Assembly (NCBI RefSeq): GCF_003201655.1
Contig: NZ_QJJU01000014.1
Span: 62,001 to 126,000 of the forward strand
Length of the DNA: 64,000 nt
Source of the DNA: Mycolicibacterium moriokaense
Lineage (GTDB): Bacteria > Actinomycetota > Actinomycetes > Mycobacteriales > Mycobacteriaceae
Direction of reading: 5' to 3'
The notes under the pieces were generated by a model, which saw only the letters and a program-made list of their open reading frames with translations, was not told where the DNA came from and searched no databases. A program made the translations under genes and the position numbers. The stretch's first letter is position 1. Each line of letters starts with the position of its first letter. Of this stretch, positions 35,539 to 43,751 are shown piece by piece.

Positions 35539-36539
35539 GGTCCGTCCTTGTACCGTGGCGCCGGCGGGCCGGGCGATGGGCCGAGGTCTGTCAGCCAGTG
35601 ATCGTAGAGGCGCTCCCACGTTCCGTCGGCGCGCATCCGTGCCAGGACGCCGTTGACGAACCGCGCCAGGTCCTTGTTCTGCAGCATGACCCCGACCCCG
35701 TAGGGCTCGATGCCCATGCTGTCACCGACGATCTCCAGGTTTTCCTGGTCCTGCTTGCGTAGTCCAGCCAGCACCGCGTCGTCGGTGCTGATCGCGTCGA
35801 CCTGCCCCTGCTGCAGCATCACCAGGCAGTCGGTCCAAGTGGCCGCGCCGAACAGAGTGGGCCTCGGGTCGAGCGCGAACAACCGGGACAGCGAAGTTGT
35901 ACCGAATGCCGAACACACTCGTTTACCCGAAAGTGCAGCGGCAGAGTCGATTCCCGAACCCTTCATGACGAGGATCTTCTGATTGGCGTAGAAGTACGTC
36001 GCGGAGAATGCGACCTTGTCCTCGCGTTCGCAGGTGATCGAGTAGGTCCTGACCACCAGGTCCACCTCACCGGACTGCAATACCGATTCCCGTTGAGTCG
36101 GGTTGATCACCTTCAGCTCTATGTGATCCGGATCGACGGCGCCGTTCGCGGCCTTGCCCGGGCCGAAGATGGCGCGCGCGATCTCGCGGGCGAGGTCGAT
36201 GTCGAATCCTTCGAGCTGCCCCGTCGTCGAATCCCGAAAGCCGAACGGGAAGCTGTCCTGGTCGACGCCGACAATCAGCTGTCCCCGCCCGTGGATCGTC
36301 GCCATCGTCGAACCCGGTGGCATGGCGCCTGGCGCCGGCAGCGGATCGGGGCGCAGACTCGCTTCCGGATCGACGCACTTTGCATTTCCGGGGACCGGCA
36401 TGGTCGTGATTTCCCGAGCACCGGACGGCTTCGCATCGACCGGCGCGACCGCGACCGGCGGCGGAGATGTCGAAGGTGATCCACACCCGGCGGTGGCAAG
36501 GGCAACTGCGATCAGCGCCAACACAATTCGCGCCTTCAT
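35535..36539 (-). CDS. GlnH-like solute-binding lipoprotein
   Basis: 334 aa from ATG 36539. A lipoprotein signal ends at LATAGC (C19). The mature part is a type II periplasmic binding fold of the amino-acid family: LIVGVDQDSFPFGFRD, EGFDIDLAREIARAIFG, VDLVVRTYSITCEREDKVAFS and DAISTDDAVLAG. In mycobacteria GlnH senses Asp/Glu/Gln outside the membrane and signals through GlnX to PknG rather than feeding an ABC transporter; no transporter genes are present here either. It has an extra ~55-residue Pro-rich N-terminal spacer. Confidence 0.9.
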   Translation of the reverse strand: MKARIVLALIAVALATAGCGSPSTSPPPVAVAPVDAKPSGAREITTMPVPGNAKCVDPEASLRPDPLPAPGAMPPGSTMATIHGRGQLIVGVDQDSFPFGFRDSTTGQLEGFDIDLAREIARAIFGPGKAANGAVDPDHIELKVINPTQRESVLQSGEVDLVVRTYSITCEREDKVAFSATYFYANQKILVMKGSGIDSAAALSGKRVCSAFGTTSLSRLFALDPRPTLFGAATWTDCLVMLQQGQVDAISTDDAVLAGLRKQDQENLEIVGDSMGIEPYGVGVMLQNKDLARFVNGVLARMRADGTWERLYDHWLTDLGPSPGPPAPRYKDGP

Positions 36540-37801
36540 AGGAACTCCTTGAGCCGCGGCCACAACCCGACGACCGCCGCCGCGGCAGCGAGGGTCATCA
36601 GCACGAGTGTCCCCGTTGGACTCCACGCCAGCCATGCCCCCGCCGACGACACTTGGCCCCGCAGCGTGGCGCGAGTTCCCTCGATCTGGTCCCGCAAGCT
36701 GGATTCGACGACGGCGAATTGTGCTGCCGAGGCGTGCGGATCGGGTCCGGTCGCCTGCGCAACCGCGGCGTTGTAGTCGCTGTTCTGGTAGGCATCCACC
36801 TGTTTGCCGTGACTCGCGATCCAGTTCTTGACCGCGTCCGCTGGGGCGGACGGCCCCGTGCCGAGCAGCGCAAGCAGGTCGTGGATGTGGCCGTTGAACG
36901 ACTTTTCGATTGCGGTGATGTCGCCGCGCGCGATCAGCTCGAGAATCTCGTCGGTCCTGGCCTGGCGGGCGAATGTGCGGGCATCTGCGAGCTGTCGGAA
37001 CGCCATCGCCTCGCTTCGGCTCTCATCGATGGCGCTTGCCGCCGAGCTGGTTGCCAAGAGCATCCACCCGCCGACGAGGACCACAGCCACCGCAGCGATG
37101 ACCAGCCCCACGTTGAGCTGCCGGTTCGTGCGACCGCACGCGATCACCGAGCCGATGCCGATTGCGAGCAGGACCAGACCGAGCAGGACGAAACCGACCA
37201 GTGGCGCCCTGCCGATTGCACGTTGGCCGGCGTCGACGGTATTGAGGTCGCCCTTGTAAATCGTCTCCGCGCTGGGAAGCATGGTGGTCTGCATCAACGA
37301 CGATGCCTCCCTCAGGTACCCGGACCCCACCACGAACCCGTGTCGGTTGTTCGCCCGGGCCGACTCGACTATTCCGGTGTAAGCGGTCAGTTGTGCCGTG
37401 ATGTCCGCCACCGCCTTTCGGGCGGCCGGATCGGCGGCTCCGGCGGACACGTCCGTCAGTGCCGATGCCGCGTCGGCCAGCGCTTGCTGATAACGCGCCC
37501 GCACCGGCGCTGTCTCGTGCCCGGACAGATACTCCGATGCCGCAGCGGCGTCGGCGGCAGACAAGGCGGCATACAGGTTCTGCGCGGCGTAGGCGAACGG
37601 TTCGGAACGCTCGAGAACTGCTCTGTGCTCGGCGATCCGGTCATTGAGCTGGGCCGCGCACACCACCCCGACAATCACGCAGAGTGCAGCGACGGTGACG
37701 GCGATGGTGCCGATGACACCGGGAGTCGTGCGGGCGAAACGTCGCAACCATGCGACGGGAGCCCGCGCGTCCAGCGTCTGCGGAGAACTCATGTCCTTCA
37801 C
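36536..37801 (-). CDS. GlnX-like four-span membrane sensor
   Basis: 421 aa with four hydrophobic segments (~29-51, ~203-225, ~231-250, ~393-413). Two extracytoplasmic helical domains of ~150 residues, like chemoreceptor four-helix bundles, lie between them. This is the topology of GlnX, the partner of GlnH and PknG. It heads the eleven-gene convoy. The start is GTG 37801 or ATG 37792; GGGGAGGG precedes the former and GAAGGA the latter. Ligand presumably arrives via the GlnH-like protein. Confidence 0.85.
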   Translation of the reverse strand: MKDMSSPQTLDARAPVAWLRRFARTTPGVIGTIAVTVAALCVIVGVVCAAQLNDRIAEHRAVLERSEPFAYAAQNLYAALSAADAAAASEYLSGHETAPVRARYQQALADAASALTDVSAGAADPAARKAVADITAQLTAYTGIVESARANNRHGFVVGSGYLREASSLMQTTMLPSAETIYKGDLNTVDAGQRAIGRAPLVGFVLLGLVLLAIGIGSVIACGRTNRQLNVGLVIAAVAVVLVGGWMLLATSSAASAIDESRSEAMAFRQLADARTFARQARTDEILELIARGDITAIEKSFNGHIHDLLALLGTGPSAPADAVKNWIASHGKQVDAYQNSDYNAAVAQATGPDPHASAAQFAVVESSLRDQIEGTRATLRGQVSSAGAWLAWSPTGTLVLMTLAAAAAVVGLWPRLKEFL

Positions 37802-37868
37802 CGCCCTCCCCCGGACGTGATCGTAACTGTCACCACCCGCTCACTGCCCTCAACTGCGAAGGACGGTG

Positions 37869-38192
37869 TCAACAGCTGACGTCGACATAAACGGTCTTGC
37901 TGATCACCGTGGTGACCAGGTCGGAACCCGCGCCCGGTGCACCGGAGTCGGTACGCGAGAACGTCTGGCCGGGCCGAATCGCGCTGATGGTGCACCGCTG
38001 CGACGCGTCGTGGCTGGTGCGATTCACGACGACGTCGAAACCCTGAGTGCGCAGCTGGTCGATCGTGGAATCGACAGACGACGGCCCTGCCGGGGCGGCG
38101 TTGGCGGTAGCGGGCAGTCCGAGCGTTACCGCAGCCAGGGTGGCCGCCGCGGCCAGCGCGGCGAGGGAGCTGACGAGGAGGAAGTTCTTCAT
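37869..38192 (-). CDS. Small secreted protein, paralogue of 20219-20548
   Basis: 107 aa with a clear signal peptide (MKNFLLVSSLAALAAAATLA ... ANAAPAG). The mature region has TIDQLRTQGFDVVVNRTSHD, one Cys in QRCTISAIRPG and a terminal YVDVSC. Of the two paralogues this one looks intact, with a continuous C-terminal beta segment (TTVISKTVYVDV). It lies 67 bp upstream of the glnX-like gene on the same strand, so its promoter may also feed the signalling operon. Confidence 0.82.
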   Translation of the reverse strand: MKNFLLVSSLAALAAAATLAAVTLGLPATANAAPAGPSSVDSTIDQLRTQGFDVVVNRTSHDASQRCTISAIRPGQTFSRTDSGAPGAGSDLVTTVISKTVYVDVSC

Positions 38193-38256
38193 GGTTGTGC
38201 CTACCTTGTGGTGTCGTTCCTAATGCTGAAATCGTCGCGCGGGTTCGATGGGAGCA

Positions 38257-38277
38257 GTGCCGTAGTGCGCCACTGCA
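38257..38277. repeat. Leader motif copy 3 (diverged palindrome)
   Basis: GTGCCGTAGTGCGCCACTGC matches the palindromic leader motifs at 20002 and 20654 with a few changes, and GAAATCGTCGCGCGGGTTCG nearby matches the upstream part. It sits ~65 bp upstream of the secreted-protein start. Confidence 0.6.
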
Positions 38278-38416
38278 ATCTCGGACAGTTTCGGCGGCCA
38301 CTACGCAGGCGCGAAGCGCCGTGAGGCAGCGGCGACGTACCAAGCTGGCGAGTTCGTCGCAGCTGATGGTTCCGGTGTTGACATGGCCCGGTAGATGTGG
38401 CTTTCGACGGTGCATC

Positions 38417-38458
38417 GAATCGGCGAGATTTCACGTAACCGTCGGGCGGGTTGGTCAG
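38417..38458. repeat. 42-bp dispersed repeat, copy 2
   Basis: Second copy of the block at 16318-16359 (41 of 42 bases identical). As there, its right end contains the stop codon of a decayed minus-strand gene, here the HxlR pseudogene. Confidence 0.8.
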
Positions 38459-38872
38459 CGCATGACGAGTTCGGTGTCTTCTGGCCGCACCACTTGCCCG
38501 TCAGCCGAGCGCAAGTGCGCCGGTGCGACCGGCGTGGCTCGGACGGATCGAATAGGTACTCGCCACCCCACTGCCGCAGCGCGGTGACTACGGGGAACGG
38601 CTGGCGTCCCATCTCGGTAAGTCGGTATTCGTGGTACGGGCTGGTTCGGCTGACCGGGACAGTTTGGAAGACGCCGAGGTTTATCAGCCGGTGCAGGCGC
38701 GCCGATAGTATCGTTCGGGCCAGCTTGGGTAGCGCACGCGCGAGAAGTCCATGAGACATGTTGTGCCGCTGATGGATTCGCGAATGACCAGCCAGGTCCA
38801 TTTTTCACCCATGACGTCGAGAGAGCGTGCGATCGCGAAGTCGGACCGCCCCTGCCTGACGTGCGTCGGTAT
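38455..38872 (-). pseudogene. Decayed HxlR-family regulator
   Basis: The HxlR winged-helix family can be read across three frames: DFAIARSLDVMGEKWTWLVI in one, ARTILSARLHRLINLGVFQT and SPYHEYRLTEMGRQPFPVVT in the second, HLRSADGQVVRPEDTELVMR in the third. Frameshifts lie near 38731-38745 and 38535-38555. The expected start codon is ATA (38870-38872) in front of PTHVRQGRSDF. Three independent lesions argue for a true pseudogene rather than an error. Confidence 0.8.
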
Positions 38873-38874
38873 GA

Positions 38875-39096
38875 CTACGACGACTTGCGAGGGTCGGGCT
38901 TGATGGTTAATGTGATGGGCTTGCCGTCACGCAGTACATCGATCGGCGCATCCTGGCCGATCTGGAGCTGACGTACCTCCACGGTGAGCTCGTCGACAAC
39001 AGCGGCATTAAGGGCCCGCGGATTGTCGCCCAGATGAGCGACGGCTTCATCGGCGGCTCCCCCACCTGGCCGGACTGGACACCGCAGGCGCTGCAA
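38875..39096 (-). pseudogene. 3' fragment of a PDZ-domain (HtrA/PepA-like) gene
   Basis: The last ~40 residues (VDELTVEVRQLQIGQDAPID then VLRDGKPITLTIKPDP) look like the end of a PDZ domain of a trypsin-like or membrane protease. No protease core precedes it, and the codons before ~39010 lose coding character, so this is a truncated remnant. A frame of similar codon quality exists on the opposite strand, which lowers confidence. Confidence 0.45.
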
Positions 39097-39156
39097 TCAC
39101 GCTGGCCGACACGGTGATTCACCGCGCTCCCGTCGACCTTATGCGCTGCCGGGCGG

Positions 39157-39381
39157 TCAGACTCGACGCGTCGTGGCGATCACCCAGACAGCAATCGAAG
39201 TGAGCTCGATCAGGCCGACTAACAGCAGCGGCCACACCGCACCGGCCAGTACGCTCAGGAGCAGCGGATGCGCCGGCGGGGACCATCTGTGGCCAAACCG
39301 CCTGCTGGCGACGTGTCCGGCCAGCGTGACGAGGAGCCATCCGCCGAGGTAGATGGCTACAAGGACGTCAATATTGGCCAC
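39157..39381 (-). CDS. Small two-span membrane protein
   Basis: 74 aa from a GTG at 39381 with GGGGGA 5 nt upstream. Two hydrophobic segments (DVLVAIYLGGWLLVTLAGHV and LLSVLAGAVWPLLLVGLIEL) flank a basic loop. No family recognised. It is divergent from another small two-span protein at 39569, an arrangement that suggests a shared control region. Confidence 0.55.
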   Translation of the reverse strand: MANIDVLVAIYLGGWLLVTLAGHVASRRFGHRWSPPAHPLLLSVLAGAVWPLLLVGLIELTSIAVWVIATTRRV

Positions 39382-39568
39382 GAAATCCCCCTGTTGAGAA
39401 GCCGTAGAGAAAGTGGTTCCCCAGCGTCCTCGGCGGCAAACCACGGCCTTTCGCGGCGTGCGCGGTCTGAAGCCGTTTTCGCGCAAGCGCGCGGGGCGTG
39501 AAAACGTTTTGACCCTTTGCTGGGGCGGGTATCGCATCTGCCACACCACCGACGACGGGACGGTTGCC

Positions 39569-39829
39569 ATGAGCCACGAAACCGAAGTCGCTACGGCCAA
39601 GACTGACCGTGAGGTCGCAGAAACCGCTGCACTGCTGCTGTTTATGGCGTCGGGCATCGGCGCCGTGCTGTTTTTCTGCACCTACGCAGGCGACGGGCAC
39701 CCGTTGACTGGTCTGTTGGGCGTGATCGCCGTGGCAGGCTTCACGGCCAGTGTGATCTGCCTGCACCGACTCGGCCGCCACACGACACCCGAGGCGAGCC
39801 CCGGTATGGCACCCGCGACGGTGACCTAG
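39569..39829 (+). CDS. Small two-span membrane protein
   Basis: 86 aa, MSHETEVATAKTDREVAETA followed by two hydrophobic segments (LLLFMASGIGAVLFFCTYAG and LLGVIAVAGFTASVICLHRL) and a short polar tail. No family recognised. Its stop overlaps the end of the convergent DUF2637 gene by 4 nt. Confidence 0.6.
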   Translation: MSHETEVATAKTDREVAETAALLLFMASGIGAVLFFCTYAGDGHPLTGLLGVIAVAGFTASVICLHRLGRHTTPEASPGMAPATVT

Positions 39830-40647
39830 GCGGTCAATGTCTGAGCGGCGGACAGGATTCGGCCGACCGTGGTGTGGTGCACCTGATGACGTCGGCCGAT
39901 GGCGCTGGGTGGCATACCCGCTTCTCGATGCGCCAGGATTGCAGCAACCAGCCGGGGATGCTTAGAGGTGACACCTTCGCGGACAAGCGATTCCGCAACG
40001 GGGCGCCATCGCTCGACATCGGCGGGACCAACCGTCGCAGAGAGCGACTCCAGTTCCTGCCTGGCCGTTGCGGCACGACTCGCGCCGTTACCTCCAGAAC
40101 GCACCGCAACGCGCGCCTTCCGTTCCGGCCGCACCGGCTCGGGCTGCGGCGACCGGTCGTTTGCGCTCACGGGCGGCGCAACCGTCTCGGCTGCAACGCT
40201 TTTCGCCTTGTCGATGTCGGCGCGTCGGCTCAGCGACAGCAGACACAACGTGGCCTGAGCAATCGCGACGTCGATAGCGCACGGCCACAACCAGGCGATC
40301 GCCTCCGGCAGGCCCAGGAACTCCGCCAACGACCGCAAGGCATCGAACGACAGCACGAACGCACACGACGCCAGCGCCAGCGTCATCAGCAGCGCGCACC
40401 AGTAGGTCAGTCCGCCGGCGCGCGTGCGCACCAGCACGGCGACCGAATGGGTGGCGGCAAGCAGCACGAGTGGCGGAACCAAAGAGGCACCGGCGGCCAG
40501 CGCGACGGTACCCGCCGCAGCGTGCAGCACAGCATGAGCGACATTGCCGGCAACCGACATCGAGGTCGCGACAATCAACCACACCCAGAAAAACCTTGCG
40601 GCACCCCGCCTTTGGCGAGCTACGTCGATGTCGGAGGTCGTCGGCAT
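39826..40647 (-). CDS. DUF2637 membrane protein with C-terminal HTH-like region
   Basis: 273 aa. Four membrane spans occupy residues ~18-140 (FFWVWLIVATSMSVAGNVAH ... AIAWLWPCAIDVAIAQATL), the DUF2637 signature common on actinobacterial plasmids and integrative elements. A charged linker leads to a C-terminal helix-turn-helix-like end (AGMPPSAIGRRHQVHHTTVG). Role unknown; in conjugative elements such proteins accompany replication or transfer genes. Confidence 0.8.
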   Translation of the reverse strand: MPTTSDIDVARQRRGAARFFWVWLIVATSMSVAGNVAHAVLHAAAGTVALAAGASLVPPLVLLAATHSVAVLVRTRAGGLTYWCALLMTLALASCAFVLSFDALRSLAEFLGLPEAIAWLWPCAIDVAIAQATLCLLSLSRRADIDKAKSVAAETVAPPVSANDRSPQPEPVRPERKARVAVRSGGNGASRAATARQELESLSATVGPADVERWRPVAESLVREGVTSKHPRLVAAILAHREAGMPPSAIGRRHQVHHTTVGRILSAAQTLTA

Positions 40648-40736
40648 GGTCCTCCACAGCGCCGCGGATCACCGTAGGCCGCGGCACCGCGACGGATCCG
40701 GTCATCACCACTCTAAAGCGGCCCGCGCCGACCACC

Positions 40737-41006
40737 GTGCACAATTTCTCCGCCGCTGCCGATGAACCGGCGCCACACCGGCCTGTCGTTGATGCGGTCG
40801 ACGCTTGTGCAGTCGCGCTGCAGGACAACATTGTTCGACTGTGTGCGCGGCATCCCGAGCTATCCCCCTCGGCGTATTCGCGGCGCACCCAAGGCGCAAT
40901 TCGCCCCGTCGCGCAGATTTGGGCAAAAGCGATGCCACGCTGCATGCCGTCGACCCGCACGCCGCATGCGATTTTCGAGGTGTGGACCCGGCTGCAACAC
41001 CGTTAG
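40737..41006 (+). CDS. Small unknown protein divergent from DUF2637
   Basis: About 89 aa from a GTG at 40737, including PVVDAVDACAVALQDNIVRL and PSAYSRRTQGAIRPVAQIWA, ending WTRLQHR 10 nt before the next gene. No start codon with a good ribosome site is visible and the frame stays open upstream, so the N-terminus is uncertain. No family recognised. Confidence 0.45.
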   Translation: MHNFSAAADEPAPHRPVVDAVDACAVALQDNIVRLCARHPELSPSAYSRRTQGAIRPVAQIWAKAMPRCMPSTRTPHAIFEVWTRLQHR

Positions 41007-41016
41007 GGTTGGTGCC

Positions 41017-41808
41017 GTGGGGCGCGTCAACCGATTGATGGAACGCCGCGTCCTTCGCCGCGCCGCCGACGAAGCGCTGCTGACGCCGGCTTTCGTGCGG
41101 TCGATAGACATCCCGCCGGGCACCGCATCGCGGGTCGACACTGCTTCACACGTCGACGACGCCGATCCGGGGGGCTCCGAGCCCGACACCGATCCTCGCG
41201 AGCCACTCGACGCGATCACCGAGCCGATCGCGGTGACCGCATTGCAAGGGCGCCTACGCAACTCCGCCGACGACGTCGAACTCGACGACATGCCGGCGAC
41301 CGCACGTGCCGCTGACCTGCCGGCCAGCGCCGCGGTCGGCACGTGGGAGCCCACGGTCATCGAGCCTCGACGGGTCCGTGTTGGGCCGCCGTGGTACCGA
41401 ACGAAACCGGTGGCCGCACTCGCCGCTATAGCCGCCGCGGCAATTGTGGCGTCCGCAGTGCTGTTGGTATCGCGTGGATCCGAGCAGACCACGACCGTGG
41501 CACCCGAAGCGTCGACCACCGCTGCGCCACACCCAAGCAGTGGCCGACCGGCGCCCAGTAGCGCGCCACCCGCAGCGTCGAACCCCCCATCGGCTCCCCC
41601 GCCACCACTACCGCCGCCACCAGCCAGTCCACCACCGGTGCGCAACGACAATTCGTGGACCCCCAACCCCCCATCGCCGACCAAGAAACCCGAAATTGGC
41701 GTCACCCGCGCCCCGTCTTTCAGCGCGACCCCGCCGCCACCGCCGGCGCCGGGAAAGAACTCCGCCACCCCTGGCGATGCACCCCCGCACCACTGGGGCT
41801 TCTGGTGA
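41017..41808 (+). CDS. Single-span protein with Pro-rich extracytoplasmic tail
   Basis: 263 aa from GTG 41017. An acidic N-terminal cytoplasmic region precedes one membrane span (AVAALAAIAAAAIVASAVLL, ~132-151). The remainder is a long Ser/Pro-rich tail with polyproline runs. The layout is that of a cell-wall-spanning anchor or anti-sigma-like membrane protein. No catalytic domain. Probably co-transcribed with the preceding 89-aa and following 44-aa genes. Confidence 0.65.
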   Translation: MGRVNRLMERRVLRRAADEALLTPAFVRSIDIPPGTASRVDTASHVDDADPGGSEPDTDPREPLDAITEPIAVTALQGRLRNSADDVELDDMPATARAADLPASAAVGTWEPTVIEPRRVRVGPPWYRTKPVAALAAIAAAAIVASAVLLVSRGSEQTTTVAPEASTTAAPHPSSGRPAPSSAPPAASNPPSAPPPPLPPPPASPPPVRNDNSWTPNPPSPTKKPEIGVTRAPSFSATPPPPPAPGKNSATPGDAPPHHWGFW

Positions 41809-41818
41809 CGAGGCGCTG

Positions 41819-41953
41819 ATGAGCTGGTGGATATTCGTCCTTGACGGAGGACGCATGTACTCGGTGCTGGTGTGGCGCAACGACCTTCAGCGCGACTCAT
41901 GTGACACGGCGAAGCGGTTCGCCGAAACCGCCGTCCAGCGCATCGGCCAATAG
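41819..41953 (+). CDS. 44-aa small protein
   Basis: MSWWIFVLDGGRMYSVLVWR then NDLQRDSCDTAKRFAETAVQ and RIGQ. The hydrophobic, aromatic start followed by a charged helix and good codon pattern suggest a real small protein. It starts 10 nt after the preceding stop with GAGG at about the right distance. No family recognised. Confidence 0.45.
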   Translation: MSWWIFVLDGGRMYSVLVWRNDLQRDSCDTAKRFAETAVQRIGQ

Positions 41954-42219
41954 CTGCGGATCGCGTGCTCCAACCGATCGCGCTGCATCAGTGCACCGCC
42001 TCGAGAACGTTGTGCGTCCGCTATTTGCGGTGAACACCCGCGCGTGATCCACCGACCCATTGAGAACTCGAACTCCTACAGCGTTGTCGCCAGAATTGTG
42101 GCCAGCACACCACCCACTGATTCGGCCGAGTTTCACGATGCTCTGTTCCCACGTCTGGTGTACGTGGTCGCTTCGTCGACGCCGCCAGGTCGATGATCTC
42201 GGTGCAGATGCGTTGGCGT

Positions 42220-43161
42220 TTACCCGCGTTCGATGAGATCCAGCCAAGCGTTGACGTGTGCGACGGCGTCGGCCGGGGTGACGGTCACGCCGGCGGAATC
42301 GGCGGCCTTGGCGAAGCTTGGCCCCCAGTGCGGATAGGCGGTTAATCGTGCGGGCCAGGTGCGTGATGGGGCGTCGGTACCCTCTGCTTCGGCGACGCGG
42401 GCGGCGAAGATGTCCTCGATTGCGGCACGGATCTCGGTCAATGATGGACGCCCGGTCGTCTCAGTGAGGGTGCGCAGCAACAACAGGTCCACCACATCAC
42501 GGGCGCGGTCGTTGACGAACGCAGGCGGATCGTGCGGGTCCGTGGAGGCATGGACCTTCTGGGCGATCTGGTAACGCATCGACAGGCTGACGAGGTGGTC
42601 GGGGGTAGGCAGCCCGAACCCGGCAAGCGAGGGCGAGGGGATCTGCTCGGGCGTTGTCCCGGCCTGGCCTTCGTCTGCGGATACTTCGATCTGGACCCGC
42701 CTCCACGTCACACCTTTGAGCAGCACCGTCATGTCGAAGCGCCGTGGCCTTACCAGCTTGTGTGGGACGTCAATGGTTTCGACTTCTCCGCGCACGAGCG
42801 TCAGCGGTCCCCAGGGCTGACCGAGAGTCGCATCCAGTTCTGCCAGGAAGCCGTCGATGTCACCACGGACCAGGCCGTCGATGTCTTGGGTGGTGCGCGA
42901 CATGCCGGGCAGCCGGTACTGCAGCATGGTGCCGCCCTTCAACAAGAACAGCGCGGTGCCGGACTCGTCCACGGCGCGCTGAAGCGCGCCGGTGACGACG
43001 GTCGCAGCTACCAGCCAGCCCAGACGCGGGCCAGCTGATCCGAGACTGTCCTGGGCTTGGGCGATCCAGGTATGAAGAGTCCGAGCCGACGACGGCGACT
43101 TGTCTTTCGGTTTCAACCCATCCAGCGACTGCGCGAGGTTGGCCATCTCATGCGCTGCCAT
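42220..43161 (-). CDS. AbiEii-type nucleotidyltransferase toxin
   Basis: 313 aa. The polymerase-beta-like nucleotidyltransferase core has FLLKGGTMLQYR (KGGT 75-78) and TQDIDGLVRG with catalytic D93 and D95, the hallmark of AbiEii/MenA toxins, which inactivate tRNA by adding nucleotides. A helical C-terminal region follows. It overlaps the antitoxin gene by 14 nt. Toxin-antitoxin pairs of this type protect against phages. Confidence 0.9.
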   Translation of the reverse strand: MAAHEMANLAQSLDGLKPKDKSPSSARTLHTWIAQAQDSLGSAGPRLGWLVAATVVTGALQRAVDESGTALFLLKGGTMLQYRLPGMSRTTQDIDGLVRGDIDGFLAELDATLGQPWGPLTLVRGEVETIDVPHKLVRPRRFDMTVLLKGVTWRRVQIEVSADEGQAGTTPEQIPSPSLAGFGLPTPDHLVSLSMRYQIAQKVHASTDPHDPPAFVNDRARDVVDLLLLRTLTETTGRPSLTEIRAAIEDIFAARVAEAEGTDAPSRTWPARLTAYPHWGPSFAKAADSAGVTVTPADAVAHVNAWLDLIERG

Positions 43162-43717
43162 CGCGAGCCTCCAGGGCTGCCGCGAGTTGTTCGACGTCGG
43201 CTTGCGGCAACCGGCTGGTGCGGCCAGCCCGATCCAGTGCCTGGCGGATCAAGTAAGTCGGCACGCCGGAGGCGATGCACTGGGCGATCGCCGTGGCAAC
43301 GTTGACCGTCGGGATCCCTTGCCACCACGTCACTTGTCGCGCATCGAGATCTTGGTGGTGGACAACATAGAGTCCACCGCCAGCACGGCGGATACGACGG
43401 TGTCTTGCGACAGTGAGGTGGATACGGTCGGGATTGATGTCGCTGACCTGCCACGCCTCCAGCGCCGTGTCGTGGCTGAGACACGCCTCCGACGCGCCGG
43501 CCCACAGGACAGCCAGCTGATACTGGTCGAACTCCGTCTGCGCGACCTGCGGTACCCGATAGACACCGTGGGCAACGCGTTCCAGCCGGTCACGGGCGAT
43601 CATCGTGGACAACTCGGCGTGCGACACGCCCTCTTCCAAGGCCTGCGCGGTGGTGACGAACCCATGCTGATCCAATGCCACCTCGCGCAGCCGCTCCAGC
43701 TTCGTCACCACCGCCAT
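43148..43717 (-). CDS. AbiEi-type antitoxin / repressor
   Basis: 189 aa. The N-terminal winged-helix (TTAQALEEGVSHAELSTMIA, then LERVAHGVYRVP) is the AbiEi_4/AbiEi signature, and the C-terminal domain (HLTVARHRRIRRAGG...) is the antitoxin part. It precedes the toxin gene in one operon and should repress its own promoter through the inverted repeat at 43718-43751. Confidence 0.9.
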   Translation of the reverse strand: MAVVTKLERLREVALDQHGFVTTAQALEEGVSHAELSTMIARDRLERVAHGVYRVPQVAQTEFDQYQLAVLWAGASEACLSHDTALEAWQVSDINPDRIHLTVARHRRIRRAGGGLYVVHHQDLDARQVTWWQGIPTVNVATAIAQCIASGVPTYLIRQALDRAGRTSRLPQADVEQLAAALEARDGSA

Positions 43718-43751
43718 GTCAAAACCTTAACAGAATCTGAAGGTTTTGACA
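43718..43751. promoter_or_regulatory. AbiEi operator: 11-bp perfect inverted repeat
   Basis: GTCAAAACCTT (43718-43728) is exactly inverted as AAGGTTTTGAC (43741-43751) around a 12-nt AT-rich centre, directly abutting the antitoxin ATG. AbiEi family proteins bind such paired inverted repeats cooperatively. Binding is inferred. Confidence 0.75.

Noticed and set aside
36653..37879. 408-codon plus-strand frame opposite the GlnX-like gene
   Set aside because: Antisense shadow; Arg/His-rich composition and no start signals.
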